Of a stretch of 64,000 bases of DNA, positions 36,701-47,612 are shown piece by piece. Made by a program: the position numbers and the translations under genes. Each line of letters starts with the position of its first letter. Within the stretch, counting starts at the first letter, position 1. This DNA comes from Thinopyrum elongatum (taxonomy: Eukaryota > Streptophyta > Magnoliopsida > Poales > Poaceae). The notes below the pieces were generated by a model. That model was not told where the DNA came from. It saw only the letters and a program-made list of their open reading frames with translations, and did not search any database. The stretch covers positions 728,120,135 through 728,184,134 of the forward strand of contig CM022298.1 of NCBI GenBank assembly GCA_011799875.1. Direction: 5' to 3'.

Positions 36701-37045
36701 TCTCGACATGCCCAACAAAGGCTACTTTAAGAGTCTTGCTCCACAAGAGGGCCACGGTATCAATATCAAAGAAAGTGGCAAAGCCCATGAGTGCAAGTTG
36801 GCGAACGGAAAGTAGATTGTATGCAAGGGACTCAACAAGCATGATTTTCTCGATCGTGAGATCATGAGAAACGACAACCTTGCCAAGACCCAATACCTTA
36901 GAAGACGAGGCATCACCCTACTCGACATTGGTGGGCATAGATGGAATCTTGTGCACGTCCACCACCAAGTCCTTGCTTCCGGTCATATGATTTGTGGCTC
37001 CACTATCGAGCAACCATGATCCCCCACCGGAAGCAAACACCTACA
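33794..37045 (-). pseudogene. Copia pol: protease, integrase, reverse transcriptase, RNase H
   Basis: Protease at about 37040-36895 (active-site LLDSGATNHMTGS), with TAG codons near 37040 and at 36918. The GAG-pre-integrase His motif is WLWHRRLAHVNMRSL near 36640. Integrase core: LHLDLFGP, then VIVDDYSRYTW, then IRSDNGTEF (36450-36220). Frame changes lie near 36545 and 36148; the second removes the register of the conserved [15 protein letters not shown] at 35150-34573: [39 protein letters not shown] and [12 protein letters not shown]. The catalytic YVDD box reads stop-VDD (TAA at 34634-34636). RNase H at 34573-33794: GFSDSDWAG, SSIEAEYVA, CDNESAI, HIEIRYHFIRD. Clearly inactive. Confidence 0.92.
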
Positions 37046-37050
37046 AGAGA

Positions 37051-39602
37051 TCAATGCTTGGTTTTAGGTACCCATTTTGTAATGGGTCCTTTGATGTTAG
37101 CAACAAAGGTCCTTGGAACCCAAATAGACCATTCAATGTACTCATAAGGAGAACCAACAAATTTAGCATAGACATGCCCATCACTAGCACAGCATAACAC
37201 ATAGGAAGGGTTAAAGTCGCCGGCTTTGTTGGAAGGGGTGGCATTGCCCTTCTTGACACCACCACCCTTCACATTGTTCTTCTTGTCCTTAGGAGCACCC
37301 TCTCCCTTCTTCAAAAAAGTTTGCTTAAGAGGAGGAGGTCGTTTGGCCTTGTCATTCTTCTTCTTGTTCTTGGACTTGGGTGCAAACCCAATTCCCTCCT
37401 TGCCCACCACTTCCTTTTGATTGCTCAAAAGTTCGTTGAGGTTCTTCTCACCTTGTATGCAAGACACAAGGCCTTTCTCAAGTTGCTCCTTCAACTTCGC
37501 ATTCTCCTCCACAAGATGCACATGCTCACAACACGGGTTAGTAGCATTTGCATTATCAATTAGAACCATATGAGGAAATGTGGCTTTCTCCTTGGTTAGC
37601 TTCACTTGGAGTTGATCATGAGACTCTTTGAGGCTAGCATGAGCACCCTTCAAGGCCTTGTGAGCCTTGTCAAGTACATCAAACTCCTCCTTGAGTCTAG
37701 CATGGTCAACCCCAAGTTTAGCCTTCTCGGAATTGAGCACACGAGATACAACAAGAGCATGATCAAGATCTTTCTTTAATTTAGCATGATCATCGTTGTG
37801 TGACTCCTCAAGAGCCAAACAATGACCACGCTCTTCCTCAAGCGCATTAGAGAGATCCGATATCTCATCGGCATAGTCATGACTATGCCCTTCCATCTTA
37901 GAGATGGTTTCTTCGTGAGCCTCGATCATGTCATTGGCTTCACCAAGTTGTTCCAAGAGAGCAACAAAGTGCTTCTTGGATTTACCCTTGAGCTTACTCA
38001 TAAAAGACTCAAATTCATTTTCCTCCTCATTCGACCCCTCACTTTCATCAATGCAATCCGTCAAGGAAGGATTAGTAGTGATGGTAGTTTTGATGTTGGG
38101 GGTTACCTTGTGGTGGCTTTAGCCATGAGGCACTTGGCGGTGATGTTCTCGTTGGGTGAATCGAAGAGGGACACCCGTGGAGTTGTTGCAATGGCAACGG
38201 AGGCCATGGCAACCGTCTCACCGTCTTCATTATCCTCATTGTACTCTTCTTGTGCCACCAACCCCTTGGGAGGAGTCTTCTTGGCGAAGTTGTTCTTGGT
38301 GGGGAAGGACTTAGCCTTGTCTTTTCGGATAAGCTTGCCACCATTGTCTTCCCTCTTATCATATGGGCACTCCGCAACAAAGTGGCTCACATTGCCACAA
38401 TTATAGCATGTCCTCACGCATTGCTTGCCCTTGACACCACTTGAGTTGTTCTTGTTGAAGTTGGGCCTTGAATTCTTCTTGCTCCAAAATTGCCGTGAAG
38501 CGAGAGCCATGTGCTCATGATATGCGTACTTGGTATCTTCGGGGTTACTCTCCTCTTCTTCCTCTTCATCCTCTTCTTCCACACTAGCCTTGGCCTTCAA
38601 AGCAAGGTTGGGCTTCTTTGAGCGTTGAGACCGCAACACCGCATTGTCAGTGGTTTTGTCCAAGATCCTCATGGCAACAAACTCATCCAACACTGCACTA
38701 GAGGACAAGGTGTGAAAGTCCGGCCTTTGACGGATGACGGAGGACATGGCCTTGTGGTAGGGCATCATGGCCTTGAGGAACTTGCGCTTGATCCAATTGT
38801 CATCTGTATCCTTGCTCCCATGATCTCGGAGTGAGACCGCGAGAGTGGTTAACCTCCGGTAGAGCTCACGAGGTTCTTCATCTTCCTTCATCGCAAACTC
38901 ATCGGCTTCATCTTGCACCACTTCATAGTTGGAGCGTTGAATGCTTGCGCTTCCCTTGTAAATGGAAACAACATGTTGCCATGCTTCTTTGGCCACGGTG
39001 AAGGGTTGGAGATGCGCAATATCTTCTGAGGGAATTGCATCTTGGATGATGAAGAGGGCAGACTCGTTGAATTGATTATCCGCGGCTTCTCTAGGGGTGA
39101 AGTTGCTTGAGTCATGCGGGTAGAAACCTTGCTCAATGATTCTCCAAAGATTAGTATTAACATGATTTAAATGACGTTTAAAGCGATAGACCCAAGAGTC
39201 AAAATCCTCATTCTTCACAATCTTAGGAGGAGGACCAACATGATTCAAATGAGTGGAGGGAACCGGTCCTCCATAAGTAAGAGGTGGTTCAACATGGGCA
39301 AAGATGCCACTTCCATTTCTACAACTAGGCATAGGAGCATGCTCACTACTAGCTTCCCCCTTTTTGAAGTTAGCATCCGTCACCTTGTTGGCGGGATCAA
39401 CCACTTCCAAGGGTTCGGTGGACACTTTAAGACCATCAAGAAACTCCTTAAACATGCCTTTAACCTCGGCCGTCAAGGAGGTTTTCAATGTGTCCAAAGC
39501 CACATTGAACTCCTCACGAGAGACCGAAGATCCCCCATCGGCCATAGACGACGATGGATTCACACCGGGGTGCTCCTCCCCACTGTCTACGGTGTCAACC
39601 AT
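37051..39602 (-). pseudogene. Copia gag with zinc knuckle and coiled-coil extension
   Basis: Start ATG at 39602, about 38 bases after the PBS. Residues 1-110 are low complexity; 110-330 form the capsid-like UBN2-type region (FDSWVYRFKRHL, EAWQHVVSIYKG); an acidic run follows; the zinc knuckle CYNCGNVSHFVAEC lies near residue 410. One missing base near 38105 shifts the frame. In the next frame the protein continues (38100-37051) as a Glu/Lys-rich coiled coil (HEETISKMEGHSHDYADEIS, LKEEFDVLDKAHKALK) and a basic tail leading to protease. In intact relatives this is a single Gag-Pol. Gag packages the element RNA in the cytoplasm. Confidence 0.88.
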
Positions 39603-39639
39603 ACTCTTCGGACGGTAAAGTCCTTAATAAAGAGACGAG

Positions 39640-39651
39640 GCTCTGATACCA
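39640..39651 (-). other. Copia primer-binding site (tRNA-iMet type)
   Basis: TGGTATCAGAGC on the minus strand, two bases inside the LTR end (ATCCTTTCA at 39654). It sets the orientation of the element and the 3' end of its 5' LTR. Confidence 0.85.
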
Positions 39652-39653
39652 AT

Positions 39654-41286
39654 TGAAAGGATCGATATAGTTGACTAGAGGGGGGGTGAATAGGCAACTA
39701 ACAATTTTTAGCTTTTCTTTACCAAATTAAACTTTGCATCAAAGTAGGTTGTCTAGAAAAGCAACTAGGTGAGCAACCTATATGATGCAACAACAACAAG
39801 CATACAAGCAAGCAAGGAATACAACACACAAAGAAGCTTGCACAAGTAAAGGTAAGAGATAACCAAAAGTGGAGCCGGTGGAGACGAGGATGTGTTACCA
39901 AAGTTCCTTCCCTTTGAGAGGAAGTACGTCTCTCTTGGAGCGGTGTGGAGGCACAATGCTCCCCAAGAAGCCACTAGGGCCACCGTATTCTCCTCACGCC
40001 CTCACACAATGCGAGATGCCGTGATTCCACTATTGGTGCCCTTGAAGGCGGCGACCGAACCTTTACAAACAAGGTTGGGGCTCTCTCCACAACCGAATTG
40101 GACGCTCCCAACAAAACCACGGAGCTTCACCACAATGGAATATGGCTCTGAGGTGACCTCAACCGTCTAGGGTGCTCGAACACCCAAGAGTAACAAGATC
40201 CGCAAGGGATTAGTGGGGGGAATCAAATTTCTCTTGGTGGAAGTGTATATCGGGGCCTTCTCAACCAATCCCTAGAAAACCAACAAGTTTGATTTGCTAG
40301 AGAGAGAGATCGGGCGAAAATGGAGCTTTGAGCAACAATGGAGCTTGGGGAGAGAAGAGGTAGTGGACTCGGAGAACAAGACTCCCCTTATATAGTAAGA
40401 AGACAAATCCAACCGTTACCCACTTAACCAGCCCGTGACATGCGGTACTACCGCACCAGACATGTGGTACTACCGCAAGGCATTGCGGTACTACCGCCAG
40501 CCTGTGCGGTACTACCGCACCCACGGCAGAGGCCAGACAAAGCCCTGTTGCGTTGACGCAATGAGCGGTAGAACCGCCGGAGCGGTACTACTGCGCGACC
40601 TTGCGGTACTACCGTAAGGCAGGGTTCGACTAGACTGGGAGGGCACGGACGAATAAAATTACATCCGTGGCTACTTCCGCTGAGTTTTGATCTGTGCAAA
40701 AATCTGACACGGTACTACCGCATCCATGGAGCGGTACTACCGCATAGGGCGCGGATGTAAAAAATTACATCCGCCCCTACTTCCGCGCGAGTAGCTGTGC
40801 TGGGCCAGACATCCCGGTACTACCGCGCCAGAGGAGCGGTACTACCGCAAGACTTTGCGGTACTACCGTGTACCTGTCCGGTACTACCGTGAGCCTCTGC
40901 GGTACTACTGCTCCGTGGAGCAGTACTACCGCATGCCACGGCACAATACCACTTGGAGTCCTTCATTTTGCAAAGACACGGATAACCGGTCGGTGCTCCA
41001 AAGGAACAAAGGAAAGGAGGTGCAAAGGAACAGACGTGTACGTGTTGATTCCACCAAAACCTTTCCGACGTGGACCCCCTCTTAATAGTACGGCTTTCCT
41101 ATGACTCAAATCCACCGAAAAGAAACGTAGAGAAAAGCCGTCTTCACTAGGCTCCGAGGGGCACCGAATCGTCTTGTGCCTAAACATGAGATATCTGAAA
41201 TGCTCAATGCACACGATTAGTCCGCAAATGCATTGTCATCAATCACCCAAACCACATAGGGAAGAATATGTGCATTGAGCATTTCA
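39654..41286 (-). repeat. Copia 5' LTR, about 1.63 kb
   Basis: On the minus strand it runs from TGAAATGCTC (41286) to GATCCTTTCA (39654), with short terminal inverted TGAAA/TTTCA. The 3' end is fixed by the PBS; the 5' end is inferred from the terminal TGAAA and the change to unrelated sequence. It contains about 15 copies of GCGGTACTACCGC (40440-40935), complementary to the cluster in the 3' region. The last 750 bases match, in inverse orientation, the plus-strand LTR fragment at 41330-41630 and 46029-46331. Confidence 0.8.
40386..40395 (-). promoter_or_regulatory. LTR TATA box
   Basis: CTATATAAGG on the minus strand, followed by a CT-rich leader (TCTCTCTCTC near 40305). This is the best core-promoter candidate in the LTR, giving a transcript start near 40360 and a long leader before gag at 39602. 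Confidence 0.65.
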
Positions 41287-41630
41287 GATCTACACTTCCA
41301 CCAAGAGAAATTGGTTGAGAAGGCCCCGATCTACACTTCCACCAAGAGAAATTTGATTCCCTCCACTAATCCCTTGCGGATCTTGTTACTCTTGGGTGTT
41401 CGAGCACCCTAGACGGTTGAGGTCACCTCGGAGCCATATTCCATTGTGGTGAAGCTCCGTGGTTTCGTTGGGAGCCTCCAATTCGGTTGTGGAGAGAGCC
41501 CCAACCTTGTTTGTAAAGGTTCGGTCGCCGCCTTCAAGGGCACCAATAGTGGAATCACGGCATCTCATATTGTGTGAGGGCGTGAGGAGAATACGGTGGC
41601 CCTAGTGGCTTCTTCGGGAGCATTGTGCCT
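41287..41630 (+). repeat. Plus-strand LTR fragment of the same Copia family, part 1
   Basis: From about 41328 this is the inverse copy of 40250-39940. Its first 66 bases contain a 41-bp tandem duplication (GATCTACACTTCC at 41287 and 41328). The 5' part of this LTR is missing. It is cut at 41630 by the F4 solo LTR and resumes at 46029. Confidence 0.8.
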
Positions 41631-44600
41631 TGTAACACCCCAAAAATTTAATCATGTTTTTACTAAATAAAAATTTGGCCAGAAATAAAATTTGGAATTA
41701 TACTCGGTCTTTATTTAATTTCAGAACCTTTTCTGTTTTCTGATTTCAAAATTCTTCCCTCCATATAAATTTTTATTTAAAATAATATTGTGGCTTTGGT
41801 AGTTCTCTTAAAACATTTCAATTATAGTTTAATAACAGTAGGAATTATTTCCAGAATAAAATTTTGCCCAACACAATTCTTTTAATAGCATTATTTTTAA
41901 TTCTGTAAATGCCTCTGTTGCACTACAAGCACTTTAATTAATTCTTTTAAAATTCAAAAAAATTATGGGAGGTCATGTGATGCCTAAATATCACTTTTAT
42001 GCAAAAACCTAACTTGGTCTTTTGGAAACTTTGAGGGATACAACCTCTTTTCAATTCTGTCCTGTATTTGAGTTTGTACTACAACCCCATTTTCCATTAC
42101 CCCAAAAATCCTGAAATTTTTCCCACTTATAGTCCTTCCAACCAAACACTTAATTCCAAAATTTTAGCTCCATTGGAATCTTTTTAGTTCACCAAATATT
42201 CCTCTGAAGTTTCTGTCCAGAAATGAATTATGTTAAAACTTGCATTATCAAGTATCTCTTTTTGCCAAAACAACTCCACCATCATCTATACCCACTAAGA
42301 AGACACCATCCTGGTAAATTTCACACCCAGCAAAGTCCCCTAGATTGCCCTAGCATTTTATCAAACAGCTCAAGTGCATGATAGAAATTTTGCCTCTTCC
42401 TAAACTACATTGCATGCTTGATCATATGGCCAAACCATCTTGTCCATCATCTCTGGGATCTCCAGGAGCATCCACCTGCCAAAACCCAGCATGATTGGAT
42501 CACTGTAGAGCCCCCTCGCATTGTGTCGAGCACGTAGCATGCATGCACAGAGCGTGCCCAGAGCGCCGGAATTGCAGGCTTCGGCACCGCTCTGCGCTAC
42601 CCTCCCTGCTGCTGCTCCGCACATTGGGCACTTCTAGGAGCTGCGCGAGACACTCACTAACCCCGCCGACACCTCTCCTTGGCCACTAGTGCCGTCCATC
42701 ACCGTCCACCGCCACCGTTCATCGCCGCCCGACGAGTCCCTCTCGGACACGTCTCTGCCAGAGTCTCCCGCCTTAACTCCCAACCACCGGAGCTCATCTG
42801 TGGCATGCCTACCACGCCACCGTCCTCACCGACCTCGCTGACCTCGCCACCGACCACGCTTCGCCATCAATGGCCGCGGCCGCAGTCTGCTATGGACGGC
42901 ACCGTCCGAGCTACCTGGCGCCCCTCCAAGCCAACCAGACGACCACCACCCTCACCAACACCGCCAACCACTCCAACAACCTCGAAACGCCATCAATGGC
43001 GATCGCCACCACATCCATGTTCGGGAACCCGCGGAACCGTCTTGCCTCGCCTATAAAAGCCACTCCGGGTCATCGATCATCAACACAGCACCTCCCTCTC
43101 CCTCAGCGATCTCCCATGAGCAGCCACACGACCGGAAACGGCCGTCTTCCCCAACTCCGGCAACCACGGCCGCCGCCCCTGTCTAGTTGATCCCGGCACA
43201 ACCAGAGCCTCCGCACTCCCATTCTCTCCGCCGTTAGACCTCTCGTAGTCCCACGAACCCACTCCGCTCATCAATTTCACTGGGCAAGTACCATGGACAA
43301 AAGCCCCAATCAGGCCGACGCCACCGCCACTGCAGAGCTCACCGCCGGCGACCTGGTAACTCTCGGTGGTCAAGGCGCAGCTCCCTAGGTCCGTCTCGGT
43401 GAGGGGAGCACGCCCATGCGCTCAACCCCTCGATTGACGCCTCCGTTCGCCGGCGCCGGTCGCCGGAGTCCCCGCCTCTGTTCTGCCGCGGGAGAAACGG
43501 CGAGGACGACCAGCCAAACCTGACTGGTGGGCCCGTGGGACCCACCGTCAGTGACTGTGGTCTGGACCCGCGTCTGCAAGTGGAAGCGTATTTTGCAAAT
43601 ACGCCATCGACGTCATCCACATACCGCACAGCCGAGCAGCTGGGCTCGGCCCAGTAGCACCAGGGGACTAAATCGCACCCAGGCGTACTTCTGCCCTTTT
43701 CCCTTTTTCATTTCCAGCAGATTTCAAATATTTCTACAGCCACCTTTTCAAATCCAAATCTGATGCTTCAAATTTCTACAGTCTTATAAAATAATGATCT
43801 AATTATCCAGATAGGGTGAACATTTTTTTCTAAGCCTTACCTTCACTGGATCTTTTAAATAGTCATTTTCTTTATTATTTTCAACTTAGAAATTCCCTAA
43901 GTAAATCATCTGGACTCCAAATAAATTGATTCCTTTTTTGTTATCTTTCATTTTTCATCTAGTTTATTTTAGTATTTATTTCAAAAATATTTGAAACACT
44001 TTTTAGCACTGTTTTTGAATTATGTGGTAATTGCTATAATCTTTAAAATAGGAAAAATGTAGGGAAGGAACTTTTCAAACTTTTGGAGTGCACCCAATAT
44101 TTCTGCATGCTCAAGGCAAGCATCTTGAACACTTGATATGGTGAATTGCATAGTTGTTGTTTGCAAGAATAATTGCATCATGAATATGTTGAATTCAAAT
44201 AAAACTGGCATATGGCTAATTTTGCATGTGTGTAGTGTTGGCATGTTTCATCGTACCGTGCATCGTGTGTTGCCATGACTAACTTGCAAGAGCAGGCATA
44301 AGAGAAATACCGTTACCGGCAGGAGGATGATCACGTTGGAGCGTGATCATGCCTTGTTTGTTGTGCATGTTGGAGCATGCAAGGGTTGTGGCCCTGTTGG
44401 TATTGCTGTTAAAAGACTACCTTGTTGTGTTAACCGTTGCAGGAAACTTAATGCCTCCTGAGTCGACCATAGATCGAGTCTTGTTCCGGTAACCCCCATA
44501 CTTGTTTCGTGCTGCCACAGGTTCCTGCCACAGGTAGGGTATGGTTGAGTAAGTTGATAACCCCTTTCCATGCACACACCGTACAGAGGGCCACGATGAG

Positions 44601-46028
44601 GGTTTCCAATGGCCATGGACTAAATCCTGTCATCGGGTCAGGGGGCATGGGTGTTTCCAGTTGTGACTGAGAGGGGGGCACCCCTTGGAATCCGTGCGTA
44701 TTAATAGTGATCCCATGCAGGACGTTGGTCTCTCCGTCTCAGAGTTTTTCTTGAACAATGCTTTGGGTGATTCCTGGAATTCGGAAAGTTAATCTGGTGT
44801 GTGCTGGTCAGGTGTGTTTTCAACCCAAAGACCGTAATGGGAATTAGTCAGTGTCACGATACTGACTAAAGAAATCCTTTACTTGTGGGTAAAGAGTACA
44901 CCCTCTGCAGAGTTTAAACCTATTCGAATAGCCGTGTCCGTGGTTAAGGACTACAGTCTGGGTTGGTCAAGTATCGGTCTTAGGGTCGGTCTTCGGAGGA
45001 AAATAATTTAAATTGGGCCTGAACTATTTTGCAGGATATTGTTATCATCACTAACACTGTCGTGGTTATTTTGAATACTATTTCTGTGAATATTTCTATG
45101 GTTATGCATATTATTGAGGACTAACCCATTTCTCTTATTTTATATTTCCTGAGTGTCTCAGGGGCTGGCTAGACTACCCCGGGCACTCAACTTTATTTTC
45201 AAGACCTCTCGTGGCGTCCCTCGTGTTTACAGGCGGTACCGCCACTACTCTTGTGGACACCCGATTGGCATTTCTCTTCAAGTCCGACCGTGGCGTCACT
45301 TGACACCCGACTGGCATTTCTTTTCAAGACCTCTCGTGGCGTCGCCTGAGTTCTCGGATGGTCCTGTCTCGTCCGATTTCTCTTTTAGACACCTTTTTGG
45401 CATTTCTCTTCAAAACCTACCATGGTGTCACTTTAGACATCCGACCGGCATTTCTTTTATTTTATTTTCCTTTAACTATCCATGTTTATCACTAACATTT
45501 TTATATATCCATTTATTGGCACATGCTAATATTTTATCATGCCATGATTAAATTCCTGTCAGTAGGCATTTAAGTTCATCATGAGCATTTGCATAAAGTG
45601 TAGTTCATCATGATCATCTAATTTAATTGTTGCATTCGGTATATCTTTTGTTCATGATGTTTGCGAGTACATTCCAACGTACTCACAGGCTTGTCCCTGG
45701 CTATTTACTTGGCCAGGTCAGGATTTCTTTGAGGAGTACCACAGCGATGTCCGTGCGGAGCCTAGGATGGCAACCACGCGGGATAGGAATTATCCAGGTC
45801 AGCCGTTCCTGTGGGAATGGAGCCCCATCGACGTTGGAGAACCACGAATCGCTTTCGTCATCCACCACCGGAGTCACTATTGTATCATTACACCTTTATG
45901 GTCTTGTATCCAATTCTTGTAATAGCTTGGTAATCTGTAACATGGACGTGTCCACCAGTAACAGTAATCCTGGCCTGGTGGTAACACGAGGGGTTAAATT
46001 TCTGGGATAGTGTGTCCCGGCCCCGACA
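41631..46028 (+). repeat. Solo LTR of family F4, 4398 bp, TSD TGCCT
   Basis: Starts TGTAACACCCCAAAAATTT and ends GTGTCCCGGCCCCGACA, with TGCCT on both sides (41626-41630 and 46029-46033). The undivided target is seen in inverse in the Copia LTR at 39943-39953. No PBS, PPT or coding region follows, so it is a recombination relic. Inside: an AT-rich start (41631-42480), a GC-rich block (42480-43640), an AT-rich middle (43640-44300) and a 3' part whose architecture resembles F1-F3, with a GAGTAC-GTACTC hairpin at 45665-45684 and TTGGCCAG acceptor-like sequence at 45709-45716. Confidence 0.9.
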
Positions 46029-46331
46029 TGCCTCCACACCGCTCCAACGGAGACGTACCTCCTCTCAAAAGAAGGAACTTCGGTAACACATCCTCGTCTC
46101 CACCGGTTCCACTTTTGGTTATCTCTTACCTTTACTTGTGCAAGCTTTTTTGTGTGTTGTATTCCTTGCTTGCTTGTATGCTTGTTGTTGTTGCATCATA
46201 TAGGTTGCTCACCTAGTTGCTTTTCTAGACAACCTACTTTGATGCAAAGTTTAATTTGGTAAAGAAAAGCTAAAAATTGTTAGTTGCCTATTCACCCCCC
46301 CCCCCATCTAGTCAACTATACCGATCCTTTC
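46029..46331 (+). repeat. Plus-strand Copia-family LTR fragment, part 2
   Basis: Inverse copy of 39654-39950, ending GATCCTTTCA at 46331, the normal LTR terminus. It is not followed by a PBS but directly by F1 LTR sequence, so it is the outer end of an older insertion of this family in the opposite orientation. Confidence 0.8.
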
Positions 46332-47612
46332 AGTAGGCCTCTGGCCTTTTACGCGCTAACCACCACGCGGGAATAAGTATGGGCACTCTACATCGTATGT
46401 TTCTTTCGAAGCTCCTCAGATGTCAGTAGTTGTGCGGCGCGCGCCGGGTTGGACTGGGAACGCCAGAATGTGTATGCAGGGGCCTAGGTCGGCTCACCGG
46501 CCATGTTCGCAATGCGCAGGAGTGCGAAGGGCTATGGGCCTAGACCCCTGAGCACTTAGGATTTAGACCAGCGTGCTGGCCTCTATGTTGAGCCGAGGTT
46601 GGGCTGCGGTGTGTCGATTAGCCGAGGCCGGGCATGATCCGATAAAAGTGTGTCCGACCAGAGTTAATCGAGCGTGTTGGGTACATTGGTGCAGCCCTAC
46701 AGGGAAGAACTTGATCTATTCGAATAGCCGTGTCCACGGTTATGGATGCTCAGAGATTATCCCGATCTACGACAACTAGAACTGGATACCTTAGACACTT
46801 GGAAAGTTGGGTTGACCATGAGGGTACCCGCGAGAGCTATTGCGAAAGTCAGGTGAGCATGAGGGTACCCGCGAGACAAATGGTTACTGGTGTTACTTTA
46901 ATATAATACGATAGCTCCAGGATTGCTTCCTCGCAGGGAGTCGAGGAAGGATCTCTGGGCCTTATTACTTATTGCTATTGCTATATGCAGATCTTCACTC
47001 TTCTAATGTTGCAAGACACTACAAGCTGCTAGTCTTCCATAGGCTAGGCTTTCTCTCTATTCTGGCATTTCTGCAGTCAAGTCCACATATACAGCCCTTC
47101 CTTTGATAATGTTGCATAAATAGACTAGATTTGATGTAAATCTTGCTGAGTACTTTGGATGAGTACTCACGGTTGCTTTGCTGCCTCTTTTCCCCATACC
47201 CGGTTGCTGCGACCAGATGACAGAGCCCAGGAGCCAGCTCATCCCGCCAACGGCTACTACTACCCCTCCAACGTTGCTTACTACTACGTGGAGACCGATG
47301 ACCAGGAGGAGATTCGGAGGTTCCCAGGCAGGAGGCCTGCGCCTGTTCGATCTAGAGTCATTGTTTGTGCTAGCCTTCTTCAGGAACCCTTGTCTAATTA
47401 TGTCTGTACTCAGATACTGATGCTTCCGCTGACTCTTGTGTGTAATCGAGCTTATGTATTCGAGCCCTCGAGGCCCCTGGCTTGTAATATAAAGCTTGAA
47501 TTATTTTATTTTTTGTCTGCAGTTGTGTTGTGATATCTTCCCGTGAGTCTCTAGGCTTGATCGTGCACATTTGCGTGTATGATTAGTGCACGATTAGGCC
47601 GGGGGCATCACA
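46332..47612 (+). repeat. F1 first LTR, 3' part
   Basis: Matches 56937-58216. Its first 218 bases duplicate 31163-31379 in direct orientation. It has the hairpin at 47148-47168 and the terminal exon-like block from 47217. In this copy the TAG stop is replaced by GAG, so the frame runs on (DDQEEIRRF). LTR end GCATCACA at 47612. Confidence 0.8.

Larger units (their letters stand above)
31380..41286 (-). mobile_element. Copia-type retrotransposon (SIRE/Maximus-like), 3' LTR missing
   Basis: Minus-strand order: 5' LTR (41286-39654), PBS (39651-39640), gag (39602), protease, integrase, reverse transcriptase and RNase H (to 33794), a long region with palindrome clusters, and a further ORF (32297-31380). 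The order protease-integrase-RT-RNase H identifies Copia. A long 3' region with an extra ORF is characteristic of the SIRE/Maximus lineage; that assignment is inference. The element stops inside the extra ORF at 31380, so the 3' LTR and any target duplication on this side are lost. All main reading frames carry lesions. Confidence 0.85.

Noticed and set aside
43080..43629. Frames in the F4 GC-rich block
   Set aside because: No domain and no conservation with other families; treated as LTR sequence.
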